A stretch of DNA of 64,000 nt, taken from assembly GCA_033398695.1 (NCBI GenBank), contig CM065814.1:14814358-14878357 (forward strand). Reading direction: 5' to 3'. Below are positions 1-11,431 of the stretch, piece by piece. This DNA is from Orobanche coerulescens. Its lineage: Eukaryota; Streptophyta; Magnoliopsida; Lamiales; Orobanchaceae. The notes under the pieces are model-generated. The model was not told where the DNA came from. It ran no database searches and was given only the letters and a program-made list of their open reading frames with translations. The translations under genes and the position numbers were made by a program. The first letter of the stretch is position 1. Each line of letters opens with the position of its first letter.

Positions 1-719
1 TGGCTTTCAGGCCTTTGTGATTGTCTTGATAATTTCATCGGGGCCTTCGGGCATTGTGACTCATGTTTAATTCAGTTCTTGATGGATTCATGTTGTGTAA
101 TTCATTGCGATATTCTGGGATTTTGATTCGCCGTTGGGCATTTATGTTCTAACCTGTCGAACAGGTATTAATAGTATGCCGTGGGCATAGTATTTCACGA
201 ATGCTCGGTTCTTACATTGGTTTGTGAGCATCTCGTACTATTATTATCATTGTACCGTTTCATTCTGCCTTTGGATGCATATCATGTTATACATGTATTT
301 GATGTTCATTATCTGGATGACTGACCCCGTGGGGGCGGAACATGTTTTCATGTTTTAGGTGCTTGCGAGGAGAGAGTTGAGACACAGGGGCATGACGTTG
401 GCGACGAGGCATTCGAGCGATACTAGTCCGAGTTGTTCATTGTTGGTCAGTCAGTTGGAGTGTACTCCAGTCTCGTCAGTTGTTGTCGTGTTGTATTACC
501 CAATGGATGTTCGTGGATCTTTCAGTATTTCATTTTGGCCATGTAGGCCACTTTTGTCGTTGAAATTCCTTATCGGAATATTGTGTCGGATATCATGGTA
601 GGGACTATGATTTTCCCTTGTTGTTTAATTTAATGTATTATAGTCATGTTTGCCTGGTGGATCTCCTGGTGTGGGGTCCACGGCACTGTAATAACCCAAT
701 AGGATTTGGGGGTGTTACA
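1..719 (+). mobile_element. 3' part of an A/D-family gypsy LTR
   Basis: This stretch matches, in order, the last ~720 bases of the LTRs at 13205-13925, 19085-19802, 46715-47428 and 53055-53768. It has the splice-acceptor-like TTTTAG before GTGCTTGCGAGG (about 353-370), the CCTGGTGGATCTCCTGG block (about 654) and the terminus GGGGGTGTTACA ending at 719. No primer-binding site follows, so it is a solo or truncated LTR. The left part lies outside the window, so its TSD cannot be tested. Short open frames across it have no family resemblance and are chance frames. Confidence 0.85.
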
Positions 720-1149
720 GGAGGAGGAGAGAAAGCATCATTATTCGGTCGTCTCTTTCGTGGTCTTTCACTGCTGACGTCAGGCCACTTCGTAGGGTCC
801 GGTGGTTTTGAATCAGGATACCAATGGTGGCTTGTAGGGTTTTCTATCGCGCCGTCAGTTTCTAGGGCAAACATAACCAGTGAACCAACAATATGTGTCT
901 ATGTTTATTTAATTGGATGCATGTTGTCAATATGAACCACAATCATACCAATTGAAAAATCCCCAACCACCCTCATTCGATTAAAATCCGTCGGTTACCT
1001 GAAATCATAGGTTTCTTCTTGCCCTAAATCACGATTTTCTTCTTGCCTCGTTCGACTAAAATCCATTGTCTGTTTTCTTATTAAATGTATCACAATCTAT
1101 TTTTTTATTTTACCTTATTTACTACAAATTTCACATTTTCCTCTTACCT
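720..1149. other. Unassigned sequence between LTR end and CACTA-like debris
   Basis: I see no gene, RNA or clear repeat boundary here. Open frames on both strands at 644-935 have no recognisable domain and run across the LTR end, so they are not supported as genes. The sequence becomes AT-rich toward 1149, where the CTAGAAAGT-type motifs of the next element begin. Confidence 0.4.
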
Positions 1150-1285
1150 TTTCTTGAAAAAACAATTTCTAAATCGGGTAAAAAAGACTTTCTAAATCGT
1201 CTATTTAACCGTTGTAGATCCAGTCGATGTAGAAAGTCTGGACTTTCTAGATCGATTATTTAACCCATCTAGAAAGTCTTACTTA

Positions 1286-1549
1286 GGCTCCGTTTGCTTG
1301 GAGTTAATAGGCCTTAATAGGACAGATTAATGGGCTTATTTGCCCTATTAATGTGTTTGGTTGGTCAAGTGACGGCCTGAGAAATAAATCTGGCCCGCGT
1401 CTCTTTTAGCGGGCCTCGTAGACAGTATATCAGGCCATGAAGTTACGATGGGTAATCCATGCGATTAAGGGTGGGATATATACGCAATCAGCTGCATTAA
1501 TTCAATGGCCTTTTAATATGGCCCAATAAGGGGACAACAAGCAAGACCC
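1286..1549. mobile_element. Tourist-like MITE (PIF/Harbinger type)
   Basis: This 264-bp unit starts GGCTCCGTTTGCTTGG and ends ACAAGCAAGACCC. The ends form an imperfect terminal inverted repeat (GGCTC...TTGCTTG against GGGTC...TTGCTTG). Both sides are flanked by TTA (1283-1285 and 1550-1552), the 3-bp target duplication of PIF/Harbinger MITEs. There is no coding capacity. The ends are degenerate, so family assignment is an inference from TSD and end sequence. Confidence 0.6.
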
Positions 1550-1552
1550 TTA

Positions 1553-1690
1553 AAAAAAATCGAAAACCTGCCCAGACCCGGCCATGCCCAAGCCTGAAAT
1601 ATCAATATATTGCAATTTGTCACCATGAGAGTTTGAACTCTTGACCTAGTGGTTGGGGAGTCAAGTCCCAACCACTAGGCTATAGTGATT
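1553..1690 (-). mobile_element. tRNA-derived SINE-like unit
   Basis: On the minus strand the sequence TAGCCTAGTGG (1672-1682) resembles a pol III A box, and GAGTTCAAACTC (1629-1640) resembles a B box, about 35 bases apart as in a tRNA-related SINE head. The 3' side (lower coordinates) ends in a T-rich run near 1553-1560. The head also contains a near-perfect inverted repeat (CCTAGTGGTTGGG / CCCAACCACTAGG). It could instead be a chance tRNA-like fragment; no TSD was resolved. Confidence 0.4.
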
Positions 1691-1796
1691 TGTTTGAATA
1701 AATTACATTCATATTAAATTTAAATATAATTTTTTGAGTGAGTTAAATCAGTTCTAAAATAACCGATCCAGAAAGTGACATGACTATTTTCTAGAT

Positions 1797-1950
1797 CGGT
1801 TCTAAAATAACCGACCTAGAAAGTGACATGACCATTTTCTAGATCAGTTTTAAAACAACAAATCTAGAAAGTCCACTTTCTAGATCGGTTCTAAAACTAC
1901 CGATCTAGAAAATGGTCATGTCACTTTCTAGTATGGTTATTTTAGAACCG
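1797..1950. repeat. 49-bp near-perfect inverted repeat (foldback)
   Basis: Positions 1797-1845 and 1902-1950 are reverse complements with about three mismatches, separated by 56 bases. The arms carry the CTAGAAAGTGACATG motif of the CACTA-like element around them. A transcript across this would form a long hairpin. Confidence 0.8.
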
Positions 1951-2042
1951 GTCTAGAAAATGACCGCGTCACTTTCTACATCGGTTTCAACATAACCGAT
2001 GTCAAAAATCCGATGTGAAATGGTATTTTTCTACTAGTGAAA

Positions 2043-3389
2043 TGCCCTAACTCTCTTATCCTCAGAGTGACATTCGAGGGCATACACTAACAGTACATGA
2101 ATGTTGTTGTTACACAAGCGAAACTACAGGGGTTGTACAAGTTGGGAAGCCTAGTGTTAGGAACATGTCCTCGAATACCATGCACATGATGAGAGAGTGA
2201 GAGGATTGTATTGTAATAATGAACATCATTCGTATAAGGCATTTATTATTGCTATATTATGCCATTGGCATCATGATTTGATATGTAGAATAATATTCCT
2301 TGCACATAAGAGCAATTATTCCACTCCTTATGAGATAACGAGATTGACACCGGAAATGTTTAGGGCTCTAACGCTTAACTGGTTCGCAAGTCGATAAAAC
2401 TTAACTAGGCATTAAGTTAGACAAAACTTATACAATGTGTACTTTAGCACGGAGAGTGCCTATTTTCACTAAGGATTAGTGGGAGCACACATTATAGGTA
2501 TGCTAATGGGATTAGTGTACTTGGACTCCACTCACCTTGATTGGTCACATAGATATTAGTTTAAATAGTCAATTACTAAATCAAAAGGTTGTGATAGGTA
2601 TATGTGAACCATTGACTTGAGGATTCAGTAGGAGATGTGCTTGTGACATTAAGTTAGTCACTAGAGTAGTTCTATCCAATCACCGACTAGAGCGGTCAAC
2701 CTCGAAGTGCAACTTGATGAGAAAGTCGTAGTCTCTACTAAATACCAATATATTATTCTTTCTCCTCTAAGTGAACAGATAAATGTCTTATGCAGTTAGT
2801 GGGAAATGATCTTTGGCCAAATTATTTAGATCTAGTTGTATTTGATGCACGAGAGCTCGATGATCTTAATTTGCACTAACATATGCATAGCATCAAGTTC
2901 CAATAGGGTTTGATGTTACCGTGACCCTAATACTTGATCGGGACATATGATTGAATGGTTTATATGTGGGTGTTCATAGTAGAAAAAGTTATGGAATGAT
3001 CCCTATCATTCGTTCTCAGTTAGGGTTACAATGTGAGCCAAGGAACTCGCTAGGTATATTACTCACACTGTTTGGATCCTCCAATTAATGACTGAGACAA
3101 ACCTACAGAGTCACGCACACAGGATAGATGATAGATTAAATTGAGCTTATTCTCTCTTCTTTATTACAAAATATTTGATGTCAAATTAATTTATTGGATA
3201 AATTGACCCATCTATTGAATTAAAATAAATTACCGGGTAATTAATTTTATTCATAAAATATTATTTCTTAGAGAAGTAATTAATATTGTATTTGATATGA
3301 TCAAATAAATGGTTTAATTAGTTAGAATAAATACATTACGCGGACTGACGTGTTATTAAGCGGACTAGACACTCAAGTGTCAATCATCA
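2043..3389 (+). other. AT-rich sequence, possible degenerate copia solo LTR
   Basis: I see no gene. A copia-like LTR start (TGTTAGGAACATG, 2155) follows a weak purine run (GTTGGGAAG), and the body is AT-rich non-coding sequence as in copia LTRs. No matching CA terminus or TSD was found, so this is only a suggestion. The 66-codon frame at 2197-2397 has no recognisable content. Confidence 0.3.
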
Positions 3390-3859
3390 AATTGCAATCG
3401 TTAAATAAATGACAACAGAAGAAAAATATATCTCATGTGACACAGATAATTTACCAACTCTCGGGTGATTACCATCGTCGCCTTCATGATATTCCATGCT
3501 GAACATGTGAACTCTCCTGCTATGCTGAATACCTGAATGCATAAAAGGCATCCACCCCTCGCAAACTAGAGCTTTGGTAGTACAAGTTTCTGAGTTACAC
3601 AAACCACATTCCGAATATATACAAGCAAGGTACTCCAAAACAACAGACGATCAATAACTGAAACAATCTTTTGAAAAATATCAAGATACATTCATTTAAA
3701 TCAAAAATATTTTAACACCCTTGAGTTTGTTTGATCCTTAAAATAAAGATTGTAATATACTTTGATATCTCAGGTAATTTTACTAAAACTATAAATCATA
3801 AATCACATACATATCATTTTATTCTGGTACCATTCTAGCCAAGTACCAAGTACCTATAT
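3390..3859 (-). mobile_element. Remnant of a reversed Tekay-type LTR (3' half)
   Basis: The order of blocks follows the reversed C-family LTR at 22960-23240 and 32880-32940: ATGACAACAGAAGAAAAA, a CATCGTCG..TTCATGATATTCC block, TCCACCCCTCGCAAACTAG, a GTACAAGT block, then GGTACCATTCTAGCCAAGTACC before the break. The LTR terminus is missing, and the right side is cut at 3859 by the start of LTR G. Similarity was judged by eye and is moderate. Confidence 0.5.
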
Positions 3860-4235
3860 TGTAATACCCGAGATTTTTATTTCCGGTTATCGTGAATTAT
3901 TCCATTTTATGCCTAATATTTTTCTGTTGTTGAGTGGCTAGAATTACTTTCTCATTGACCGAGATGTGTTAATATCATGCTACCGTGTTTGTAAAGCGAC
4001 AGTATAATGGAAATGCCAAGAGTATTACGAATAGACATTATTGAGAAAATATTGTGCATTTGGGTTGACTTTGTAAGATCACCACTAGCACTCATAAAGT
4101 CTAAAAGTTATAAAAACAAACGTCATAAAGAGTTGAGTTAGATTTCCAATGGTTCAAATGGTGAGTCAATTGGAGTCCGGACGAAGGAGTTATGGTCAAA
4201 ATAGCAAATACAACACTGCCAGCATATAGTGTATA

Positions 4236-4425
4236 ATTGGCGCACGCTACCGCAGCTATTAGCGCGCGCTAACTAATAGGGGCAGAGCATTCTGTCCTTC
4301 ACTAGACTGCCTAATTTGCGCAAGCTAATGCATTGCTTAACGCACACTAACGGTTGAGGCAGAAGTTTCTGGACTGCATTTTTAGCAGTTAGCGCACGCT
4401 ACGCAAGTCCCTAGCCCGCGCTAAA
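4236..4425 (+). promoter_or_regulatory. Palindrome array of LTR G
   Basis: It contains repeated 10-14-base near-palindromes around AGCGCGCGCT: GGCGCACGCTAC, TTAGCGCGCGCTAA, TTAACGCACACTAA, TTAGCGCACGCTAC and CTAGCCCGCGCTAA. They lie just upstream of the TATA box. The same kind of motif occurs in LTR F and at 37780-37870. Confidence 0.6.
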
Positions 4426-4435
4426 CCTCATTATG

Positions 4436-4443
4436 TATATATA
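4436..4443 (+). promoter_or_regulatory. TATA box of LTR G
   Basis: TATATATA lies within TTATGTATATATAGGACATC, directly downstream of the palindrome array. This is the position expected for the LTR promoter. A similar CATATATACGACATTACTGG follows the array at 37780-37870. Confidence 0.55.
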
Positions 4444-5098
4444 GGACATCATTGGTCAATTCTCGTCATTCTCACCTTCATTATTCCTTCCGGCAACCTT
4501 GGTGATCTTGAACGAGTGTAGGGGTAGATTCTAGCTAGATGACATCATCCATCAATATTTTTGAGTTCCTAGTACGAAGTTATCAACATCTAATCATATT
4601 TCACCGTTATAATCGAGGTAAGTTTTCTTAAAATCTTAGTTTTGGGAAATTTGGGGATTTTGAATGATTTTTTCCGTTTATTCTGAATTAACTTAGATTA
4701 TTGAAGGATTATCAATAATCTAGCCGTCTTCTACCATTTTTATTGTTTTTCCACGGTTTAATTGCTAGCGATTCGTCATTTTATTGAGTTCCTAATTGAG
4801 CCTTCAAGGTGTCTGATAAAATGTCATAGAGGGAATTCGGGCGTTCTACGATGTTTTTCCTCGTGTGATTGTTATTTTATTGATGATAGGATATTAGGAT
4901 CGAGTTCCTTGCGAAGATCTGGTGTTGAACCCTTCCGTTTGTCGTCTTCATAAAGATTCCAGAGTTTTCCAATCGACCGTGTTCTTCAGAGTATTCGCGA
5001 GAGATTACCGAGGTAAGTACCTTGATATACGATTTATATCTCTGCAAAATCACAGTTGTCCGAAGCGTGTGTGTTGTTTTATATCAATATATGTATGT

Positions 5099-5129
<31 letters not shown>

Positions 5130-5944
5130 TTGTGGTACTTGTGAGCTTTAAATGATCGACGTTAATATTAATTAAGTGTATATGAATTGGATGAAGGTAT
5201 AAGCTATAATTATAGTGATATTATAGTGTGTTGTGTGTATTTTGTTGAATTAAGATTGATAGATATATGTGGAGTTGGTTTGTTTATGCCTGAAGGCGTA
5301 TTGTGCCGAGTTTTGATTGATGGTGTGTGTGGGGTTATTTATTGATACATTTGGATGTGAAATTGTTGATTGATTTGTGTGATGTTTGTGTGTTGATTGT
5401 GATATTTGTTGTGATGATTGACCGTATGCTTGATTTGTGAAACGATGTGAATATTTGTTTGTGAGAGACATCGTATCCGGATCCTCTGAGGGCGAGGCGT
5501 GTACTCCAGCCTGTGTACGCTGCATGGAGCGGCTCCTATGGGTGGTGAACGTTGGTGTTTCCTAATGCGTGCACAAGGGGCGGCTCTTGAGGAGTGAACG
5601 CCGATGTGATGACATGTTCAAGAAGTGGCCAACACAGTGTACTGAATGCCGGTGCACATGTTTGTCAAGGGAGGCGCCTGACAGGCTTATTGGTTCCATA
5701 TATTCGAGGTGATAGCGAAGACACTTATACCGAACAAATTTATTCTTTAAAAATCCTTTTCAACTTGTTTTAAATGTTGGTATCGATAAAGGTCGAGATT
5801 TGTGCTTTTTAAAAATCCTTTTTAACTCGATTTTAAATGTTGGTATCAGAATTAATTAACCAAGGATATGTGACGAGATCTATGAGGGTTAATTAGTCAT
5901 TGAGGGTCTTGAGCAGGAATTGTCGCAAAGACTGCAATGATACA

Positions 5945-6215
5945 GGTACCCAGACCACTTTTCCCTGTGAGGTTTTGAAATGATTGTGTTGTGAAAGTGC
6001 TCTGTGGATTGGGTCGAAGACCCCGAGAGATGTTGACATGATTGTTCTTGTGAAAGTCTTCTGTGAATTGGGTCGAGGACCACGAGAGATGTTGTGGTGA
6101 TTTTCCTGTGAGATTGTTCTGTGTATTGGGTCGAGGACCCCGAACGACGTTAAAATTATTTTCCTGTGAAAATGTTTTCCGTATATTGGGTCAAGGACCC
6201 GAGAAATTTTGAAGT
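5945..6215 (+). repeat. 59-bp tandem repeat in LTR G
   Basis: Four degenerate units of about 58-60 bp, each with TTGGGTCGAGGACCCCGAG (self-complementary core GGGTC..GACCC) at about 6009, 6069, 6127 and 6187. LTR E has related GGGTCGAGACCC motifs at 53805-53915. Confidence 0.7.
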
Positions 6216-7011
6216 TATTTTCTAAAGTATTCAATTAGATTTTTCAAAATCTCCAAATCATTCAAAATGGCTCGAGTCAACAATAGTGTTTTCAAACGAG
6301 TTTATCAAAATGTTTTTCAAAATATTTCTTTTAAAAAGGAATTTCGAACTAGTTCTTTTGACTCATTGGGGCTTGTCTAAAGTTTCCACGATTTTATCTT
6401 CCGTGAAGAAAATATGACTATGCGAATGTCTTCTATCTCGTTTGCGAATTTTCTTCTATGATGATTGTGAGAATATGTGATTCGTGTTAAGACTTCGTGG
6501 TTGTTGAGTTTTGTGTTGGTATTTTTCGTATATCTTGCATATTAATGTTTTGAATCACAAATAAAATGTTTGAAATGTAATAAATTAGATACGACGTCTT
6601 GAAAATTTTAAAAACATAAATTATTTTGTGCATTATTAAAAAAAATGGTTTTAAAGTCGACGTGTGAAATAAAACATCATATTCGAATAAATGAACAATA
6701 TTTAAAAGTTTTGGACAAAACGAACTCGCCTCTTTTCTCGAAGGTTTATTTTCAAAAGTTCATGAATAATATTGTCGATCTCTTCAGAGGACCAAAATTT
6801 GATTTCAAAATTTTGCACTCTGCAAGCTCTAGTTATTATGTGGCTCGTACGGTATTATTTTCGTGTATAATGATAGCATTCGAACTCGTATATAGTACAC
6901 ATCCCCCCTATTAGGATAATAATCCCTGTATCGAAAGATCTTGATAGAGTGTTTTGACAATGTGCCAATCCGGCGTACAGCAAGTTGCTGTATCGATAGA
7001 CTAATCAAAGT

Positions 7012-8166
7012 TGTTGATCCTGTATCGAAGACTTATCTTTATGCCATCATACAACAACAAGAACCTAAAAGCGCCAAGTATGGAAGCTGTCCCACCAACC
7101 AGCAAACATTCCATACAACGACCTCTCCTTCATAGCCTACAACACAAACGGATACAACATTCAAGCTGTGAAGTATTGAGACCTTCAATACACATCGAAA
7201 CATGACTAAAGACCGTTTGAAAAAGAATCTTTGGTATTCGCTAAAGTCAAGTCCCGTTTGATAAAGAAGTATTTAAATACTGAAAGGATAAAGTATTTAA
7301 ATACTGAAGCCGACAGAGATCTTCAAACCACGCAAAATCCAGATCTTGGTCTATACAAGTCAACTATCTAGTTGTCACGGACTTTTACTCAACGGATTTT
7401 TCAGAATGGATCTATTCAGAAGGCTATATATATCTCCAAGAGTTTGAAGATCAGTCACCAGAAGTAACAACACATACACGAACTTACAACGATCAATTAC
7501 CAGAAGTAACTAGATAACAAGTGCTTACACGAATAATCCGAGCAAACATATTTCTTCAAGTATACTGCATATTCTGAGAAAAGAAATATCCAAGTGCTCA
7601 ACCTTGAACGACACACCATCAGCTAAAGATCAAGAAAGTCAAGCTGTTGTTCAAACCATCGTTCTATCATTGAAAAACCATCAGCCCTGTGTGGACTGAG
7701 AAAGCCTTGCTTTTCCTGAACTTTGTGTGACGGACTTGCATTGAAGAGACAAAGCTTCGGAACTGTGTGTGAAGAGGTTAGTCAACTGAAAGCCTAAACC
7801 AATCTGTGTGAACGATTGAAAGCTTCGATCATTGTATCAATCTGTGTGAATGATACATTGATAGGTTTGATTATAAATACGTAGTTGTGTACGTAGTATT
7901 TATAATAAACATTTTAACTCCTGTGTGGAGGACCAATGGACGTAGAGGGGTTTACCTCGAACCACTTTAATTACCGTGTCATTTACCTTCTACATTTACT
8001 GTTTTAATATATTTGATTATTTTTAAGTATATACTTCATATCTAGTTGCTGTATTTACAACAGCTTACTTTAACAAGACTTCCGCTATGCACTCAGATTT
8101 GAAAATCGTACAGCTTGTTGTTTAAAACACTTTCCAAGCTGTATTCTGTATACTTAGTGGCCAACA
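7012..8166 (+). mobile_element. 5' LTR of copia H
   Basis: It starts TGTTG and ends CAACA, a 5-bp inverted repeat typical of LTR termini, with the primer-binding site two bases after the end. CTATATATA at 7424-7432 is a likely TATA box, and AATAAA at 7904-7909 a likely polyadenylation signal. The start is less sure than the end: CTGTATCGA motifs at about 6929, 6982 and 7021 lie on both sides, so the LTR could begin up to about 80 bases earlier. No 3' LTR remains for comparison. Confidence 0.65.
7424..7432 (+). promoter_or_regulatory. Likely TATA box of copia H LTR
   Basis: CTATATATA lies about 410 bases into the LTR, upstream of the putative polyadenylation signal. It is assigned by sequence and position only. 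Confidence 0.5.
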
Positions 8167-8168
8167 AG

Positions 8169-8180
8169 TGGTATCAGAGC
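8169..8180 (+). other. Primer-binding site of copia H
   Basis: TGGTATCAGAGC is complementary to the 3' end of plant initiator methionine tRNA and lies two bases after the LTR end. It fixes the orientation and the LTR 3' boundary. Confidence 0.85.
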
Positions 8181-8278
8181 TGTTGATTCTAAAAAGAATC
8201 GGTCGTATTTTTGACCGAATCAGATCCAAGAATCACTTATCTTTTTAAAAACAGTCTTTTTCTCTCCTATATTCTCAT

Positions 8279-10506
8279 ATGGATACATCAATGATCAATA
8301 AAGTCCCTATGTTTTCTATTAACGAATTTGACGACTGGAGAATTAGGATGGAGGCTCATCTTGCAGCAATTCACGAAGAGATGATTTTTGTTATATAGGA
8401 TGGCCCCATTAAAATCATGAAGGTAAATCCAGCCCCAAGGATTGAAGGCCAGTCTCATGTAGAGATGATCGAGAGAGAGCGCGATCAATGGACGACAGAT
8501 GATTGGAAACGCGCCAACCTCGATAATGTTGCTAAGAATGCGTTATTTGTCACTCTTGACAAAGGCACGTTCTCAAAGGTAAAGAGCTGTAAAACAGCCA
8601 AGGATATCTGGGATAAACTCAAGTTAATTTGTGAGGGGACTGAGATCTCAAAAGAAAACAAGATTTCAAAATTAACTCAGCAATTCGAATCTTTTGAAAT
8701 GAAACCAACTAAAACACTTGAGGAACTTGACCTCAGATTCACTGGCATTGTTGGTGAACTTGAAGCGTTGGGCAATATTTATACCCAAAAGAAGAAAAAC
8801 CTAAAAATTTTCAGATCTCTCCCTGCCCGATGGGACATTAAGACCACAGCTATGCGTGTGTCGTGCAATCTTAATGAAATATCTACTTTTGATCTCTTTT
8901 CTGACCTCAAGGCATTTGAGTATGATATAGACATGAGAGACAAAGCTGAAGAATCTCCTACCAGGACTACAGCCTTAGCCGCTGTATCCAACCGAAGACA
9001 CTACATGCCAAGTTCATCAAAGCTCATTCACAAGAATGCTGACAGCAACGACGACATCTTGTCTCAAGATGAAATGGCGCTCCTCATGCATAAGTTCAAG
9101 AAGTTCATCAAGCAGTCGGAAAAGACTCCATACAGGCCCAAGCCTGTTCACAAGGTAAGTACTGAAACTTCCTCTGGTGATGTTAGCCTGTGTTATAATT
9201 GCAGAAAACTAGGACATTATGCAAATAAATGTCCTCATCCTAAAGTTCAAAGGTTGCTGGAAGCCGAGCAATAGGGAAAGATGAAAGAAGACGTGCTTGG
9301 AAAAACAAGCTCAAGGCCCTGATTAGTGAATCAGAAGCCTTCCCCGCACCATCAAAGTCCGAAGCATGTCTTCAGGTAGTCACTGACAGTGATTCATCTG
9401 ATGGTGATTTCGAAGATAAAGCATATATGTTTTTTATGGCTAAAGACATTCCACAAGATGAAGATAGCGATGATGAGGTAAGCTCAACCTCAGTTATTCC
9501 TACCAATGCATCTCATTCTTTTGAAAACATGATGAATGAGTTCAAAAATATTGAAAAGGCCCATGAGACTTTGAAAAATGAAAACATCCAGCTCCGAATC
9601 TCTAACCTAGAGTTGAAGGAAGAAAACGACTTGCTGAAAGTAAATTATGAAAATATGTCCGTTGATTGTGAAAACAGCAAAATCGATTATGAAAAACTCA
9701 TGGAGAGCAATCATCAACTTGCTCATGAACTAAGTGAGACTAAATCTCATAGTGAAAGCAATACAAATGATTTTTTTCTGCTTCAAGCCAAAGTAAAAAC
9801 TCTCGAAAAACGAGAAGGAGAACTTGAGACCATTCTGAAATTTTTCGAGAAATCATCTAAAAGAAAGGAAGAAATTCTAAGCACAGGGAAACATGCTCAT
9901 GATAAAAGTGGCTTAGGATACAGCTCATTTTCCAACAAAGGAAAAACTAGTACTGTGTTCGTCAGGAGTGTGGAACCCATTCCTGTATCGAAAGAAGTTT
10001 CGAGTCATGTGAAGGAACCCATTGCACCTCGAACAGCAAAAGCTGCCATTCCACCACCTCAGTCATATTCCAGACAGCGGAATCCCCAGCCATTCATACC
10101 TGTAAGGCGTATTCAACAGCATGCTACCCGAGCATATCAACAGCGCCAACAGCCGTTCAGAAAGAAGGCTGTATCCAAATATCAAAGGCCCACAAGGCAG
10201 TACTTTCAGTACATCATGCCTAGGTATTGGATACAAGAGTCGCGTTATCCCTCGCGAAAGCAAGTTTCCGCACATTATGAGCAACAGCTTTGGGAATCCA
10301 ACTCGAGAACCAAAAGGCAAGCTGTAAGGCCGAAGAAAATGGCTCCACCTCCAAGATGGCATTCGTACTGGACTAATAATAAACCTGAATTTTACATGCA
10401 TAATAATTATCATGGTTATAGCGACTACGTACATACCCCATGTAGACATCGCAACTACGGACCTAAAGCATCCTACAGTAAACCTATTGCTGTCAGGAAA
10501 ATCTAG
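8279..10506 (+). pseudogene. Copia gag with coiled-coil tail (broken)
   Basis: The start codon at 8279 opens a gag of the UBN2 type. The frame has a nonsense codon at 8396-8398 (codon 40) and continues to 9274. The gag core covers about 8417-8990, and a CCHC zinc knuckle (C-Y-N-C...H...C) lies near 9190-9231. A frameshift near 9265 moves translation to a second frame that stays open through 10506. This second part has an acidic stretch (about 9380-9480), a long heptad-rich coiled coil (about 9510-9860) and a basic, proline-rich tail. The TAG at 10504-10506 replaces the Trp of the usual I-W-V-P-K motif. Gag would form the particle and bind RNA; here it cannot be made as one protein. Confidence 0.85.
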
Positions 10507-10629
10507 GTACCTAAAAGCACTAACATCCATGGACCCAACAATCAAAGGGGACCTAAATATACTTAATTTATGTGCATACAGGACATTTTATAGAAGGACA
10601 TCTGGTACTTCGATAGCAGATGTTCTCGG
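10507..10629 (+). pseudogene. Copia protease, first part, cut by element A
   Basis: After the gag frame the reading continues with two more nonsense codons. It then reaches the protease signature W-Y-x-D-S-x-C-S, with the catalytic Asp codon at 10612-10614. The Gly that normally follows D-S is an Arg codon (10618-10620), so the D-S/T-G triad is altered. The frame is cut after codon 10627-10629 by element A. It resumes in phase with a His codon at 19808, once the insert and one TSD copy are ignored. Confidence 0.8.
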
Positions 10630-11161
10630 TGTAATATCCGCAATTTCGATTTTTCGGTAATTTTCTTTTTTCGACGGAAGTCTGTTTTGACGACTCGCTC
10701 ATGACCGTTTCGTCATTCCGAGAATATTTAATTCTGCTCTTTTTGTCATCCGAGTTCGTTTCGGTATCGTTTTGTTGAGTTCCGTGTTCTTTAACGGCTT
10801 TTCCGCACTCGAGTTCGATTCTTGCGAATCTCGTCCAAATCAAGTTGTTTGAGTTTCTCGCAAAGTTCATTTAATGTTATTATTCATGTTGCGAGCTTTG
10901 GGTCGGTGTTTCGATCACGTATCGTGATTTTCGGACGTTTTGGGCCATTTTTGTAATTTCCCAAAGTCTGGGGTAATTATTTCCGTTGTCGAATTCCGAC
11001 ACTTCGGATGGTCGGAATCGTGTGTTCTCTTAGTGCTTGGATTCGTATTTGCGAGTACTTCGTAACCGTATCTTCGATTTTTACTCGAGTTCGGTTTCGG
11101 TCGTCCGGCCGTCGAGTGGCCACGGTCGAGTCACGGCCGGAAAGGTGGCCTGCTCGCCGAG

Positions 11162-11393
11162 TTACGGCCGTAAGGTGCGGTTACGGCCGTAAGGTGTCCG
11201 AGTTACGGCCGTAAGCGCGATCGGGTACGGCCGTACGAGCGCCGGGGCGGATTTTGACGGCGCCTACGGCCGTAAGGTGTGCGAAGTTACGGCCGTAAGT
11301 GTCACATTTGGCCGGGCTGATTTTTGACGAAAGCAGGATACGGCCGTAAGGACTGACGACTACGGCCGTAAGGTGTCCGAGTTACGGCCGTAA
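11162..11393 (+). promoter_or_regulatory. TTACGGCCGTAA palindrome array, U3 of element A
   Basis: Nine copies of TACGGCCGTA(A), most with the full 12-base palindrome TTACGGCCGTAA, at 11162, 11181, 11203, 11226, 11266, 11287, 11339, 11361 and 11382. They lie 30-260 bases upstream of the TATA box. The copy in the 3' LTR (about 17100-17335) keeps fewer intact palindromes. Confidence 0.85.
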
Positions 11394-11423
11394 GGCTCAC
11401 GGTTCTGGCCGTAACCTGCCGGC

Positions 11424-11431
11424 TATATATA
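11424..11431 (+). promoter_or_regulatory. TATA box of element A 5' LTR
   Basis: TATATATA within the palindromic GCTATATATAGC (11422-11433), directly after the palindrome array. The same box lies at about 17354-17361 in the 3' LTR. Confidence 0.65.

Larger units (their letters stand above)
1150..2039. mobile_element. Non-autonomous CACTA-like element, right end
   Basis: The right terminus reads TTTCTACTAGTG, ending at 2039. This is the reverse complement of the CACTAGTAGAAA end typical of En/Spm (CACTA) elements. Inward there are many direct and inverted copies of a short subterminal motif (CTAGAAAGT, CTAGATCGG, TCTAAAATAACCG), as CACTA subterminal regions have. The same motif appears at about 1185-1275, on the other side of a MITE and a SINE-like unit, so these two probably inserted into it. 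The left CACTA terminus was not found, so the start is approximate. No transposase frame is visible. Confidence 0.55.
3860..7011 (+). mobile_element. LTR G, 5' part, interrupted by copia H
   Basis: It begins TGTAATACCCG, the start shared by the gypsy LTRs in this window. It then holds, in order, an array of AGCGCGCGCT-like palindromes (4236-4425), a TATA box (4436-4443), splice-donor-like AGGTAAGT motifs (about 4616 and 5010), a CGGCTC..GTGAACGCCG repeat block (5525-5690) and a 59-bp tandem repeat (5945-6215). A CTTCCG block near 4930 and a GGGCGTTCTACGAT block at 4838 match the C LTR, showing kinship. No 3' terminus is present; the LTR runs into copia H. The exact right edge is uncertain because CTGTATCGA motifs straddle it. 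No gene is present. Confidence 0.6.

Noticed and set aside
1620..1690. tRNA gene
   Set aside because: A- and B-box-like motifs are present but no cloverleaf with acceptor stem and anticodon arm can be formed; a SINE-like head fits better.
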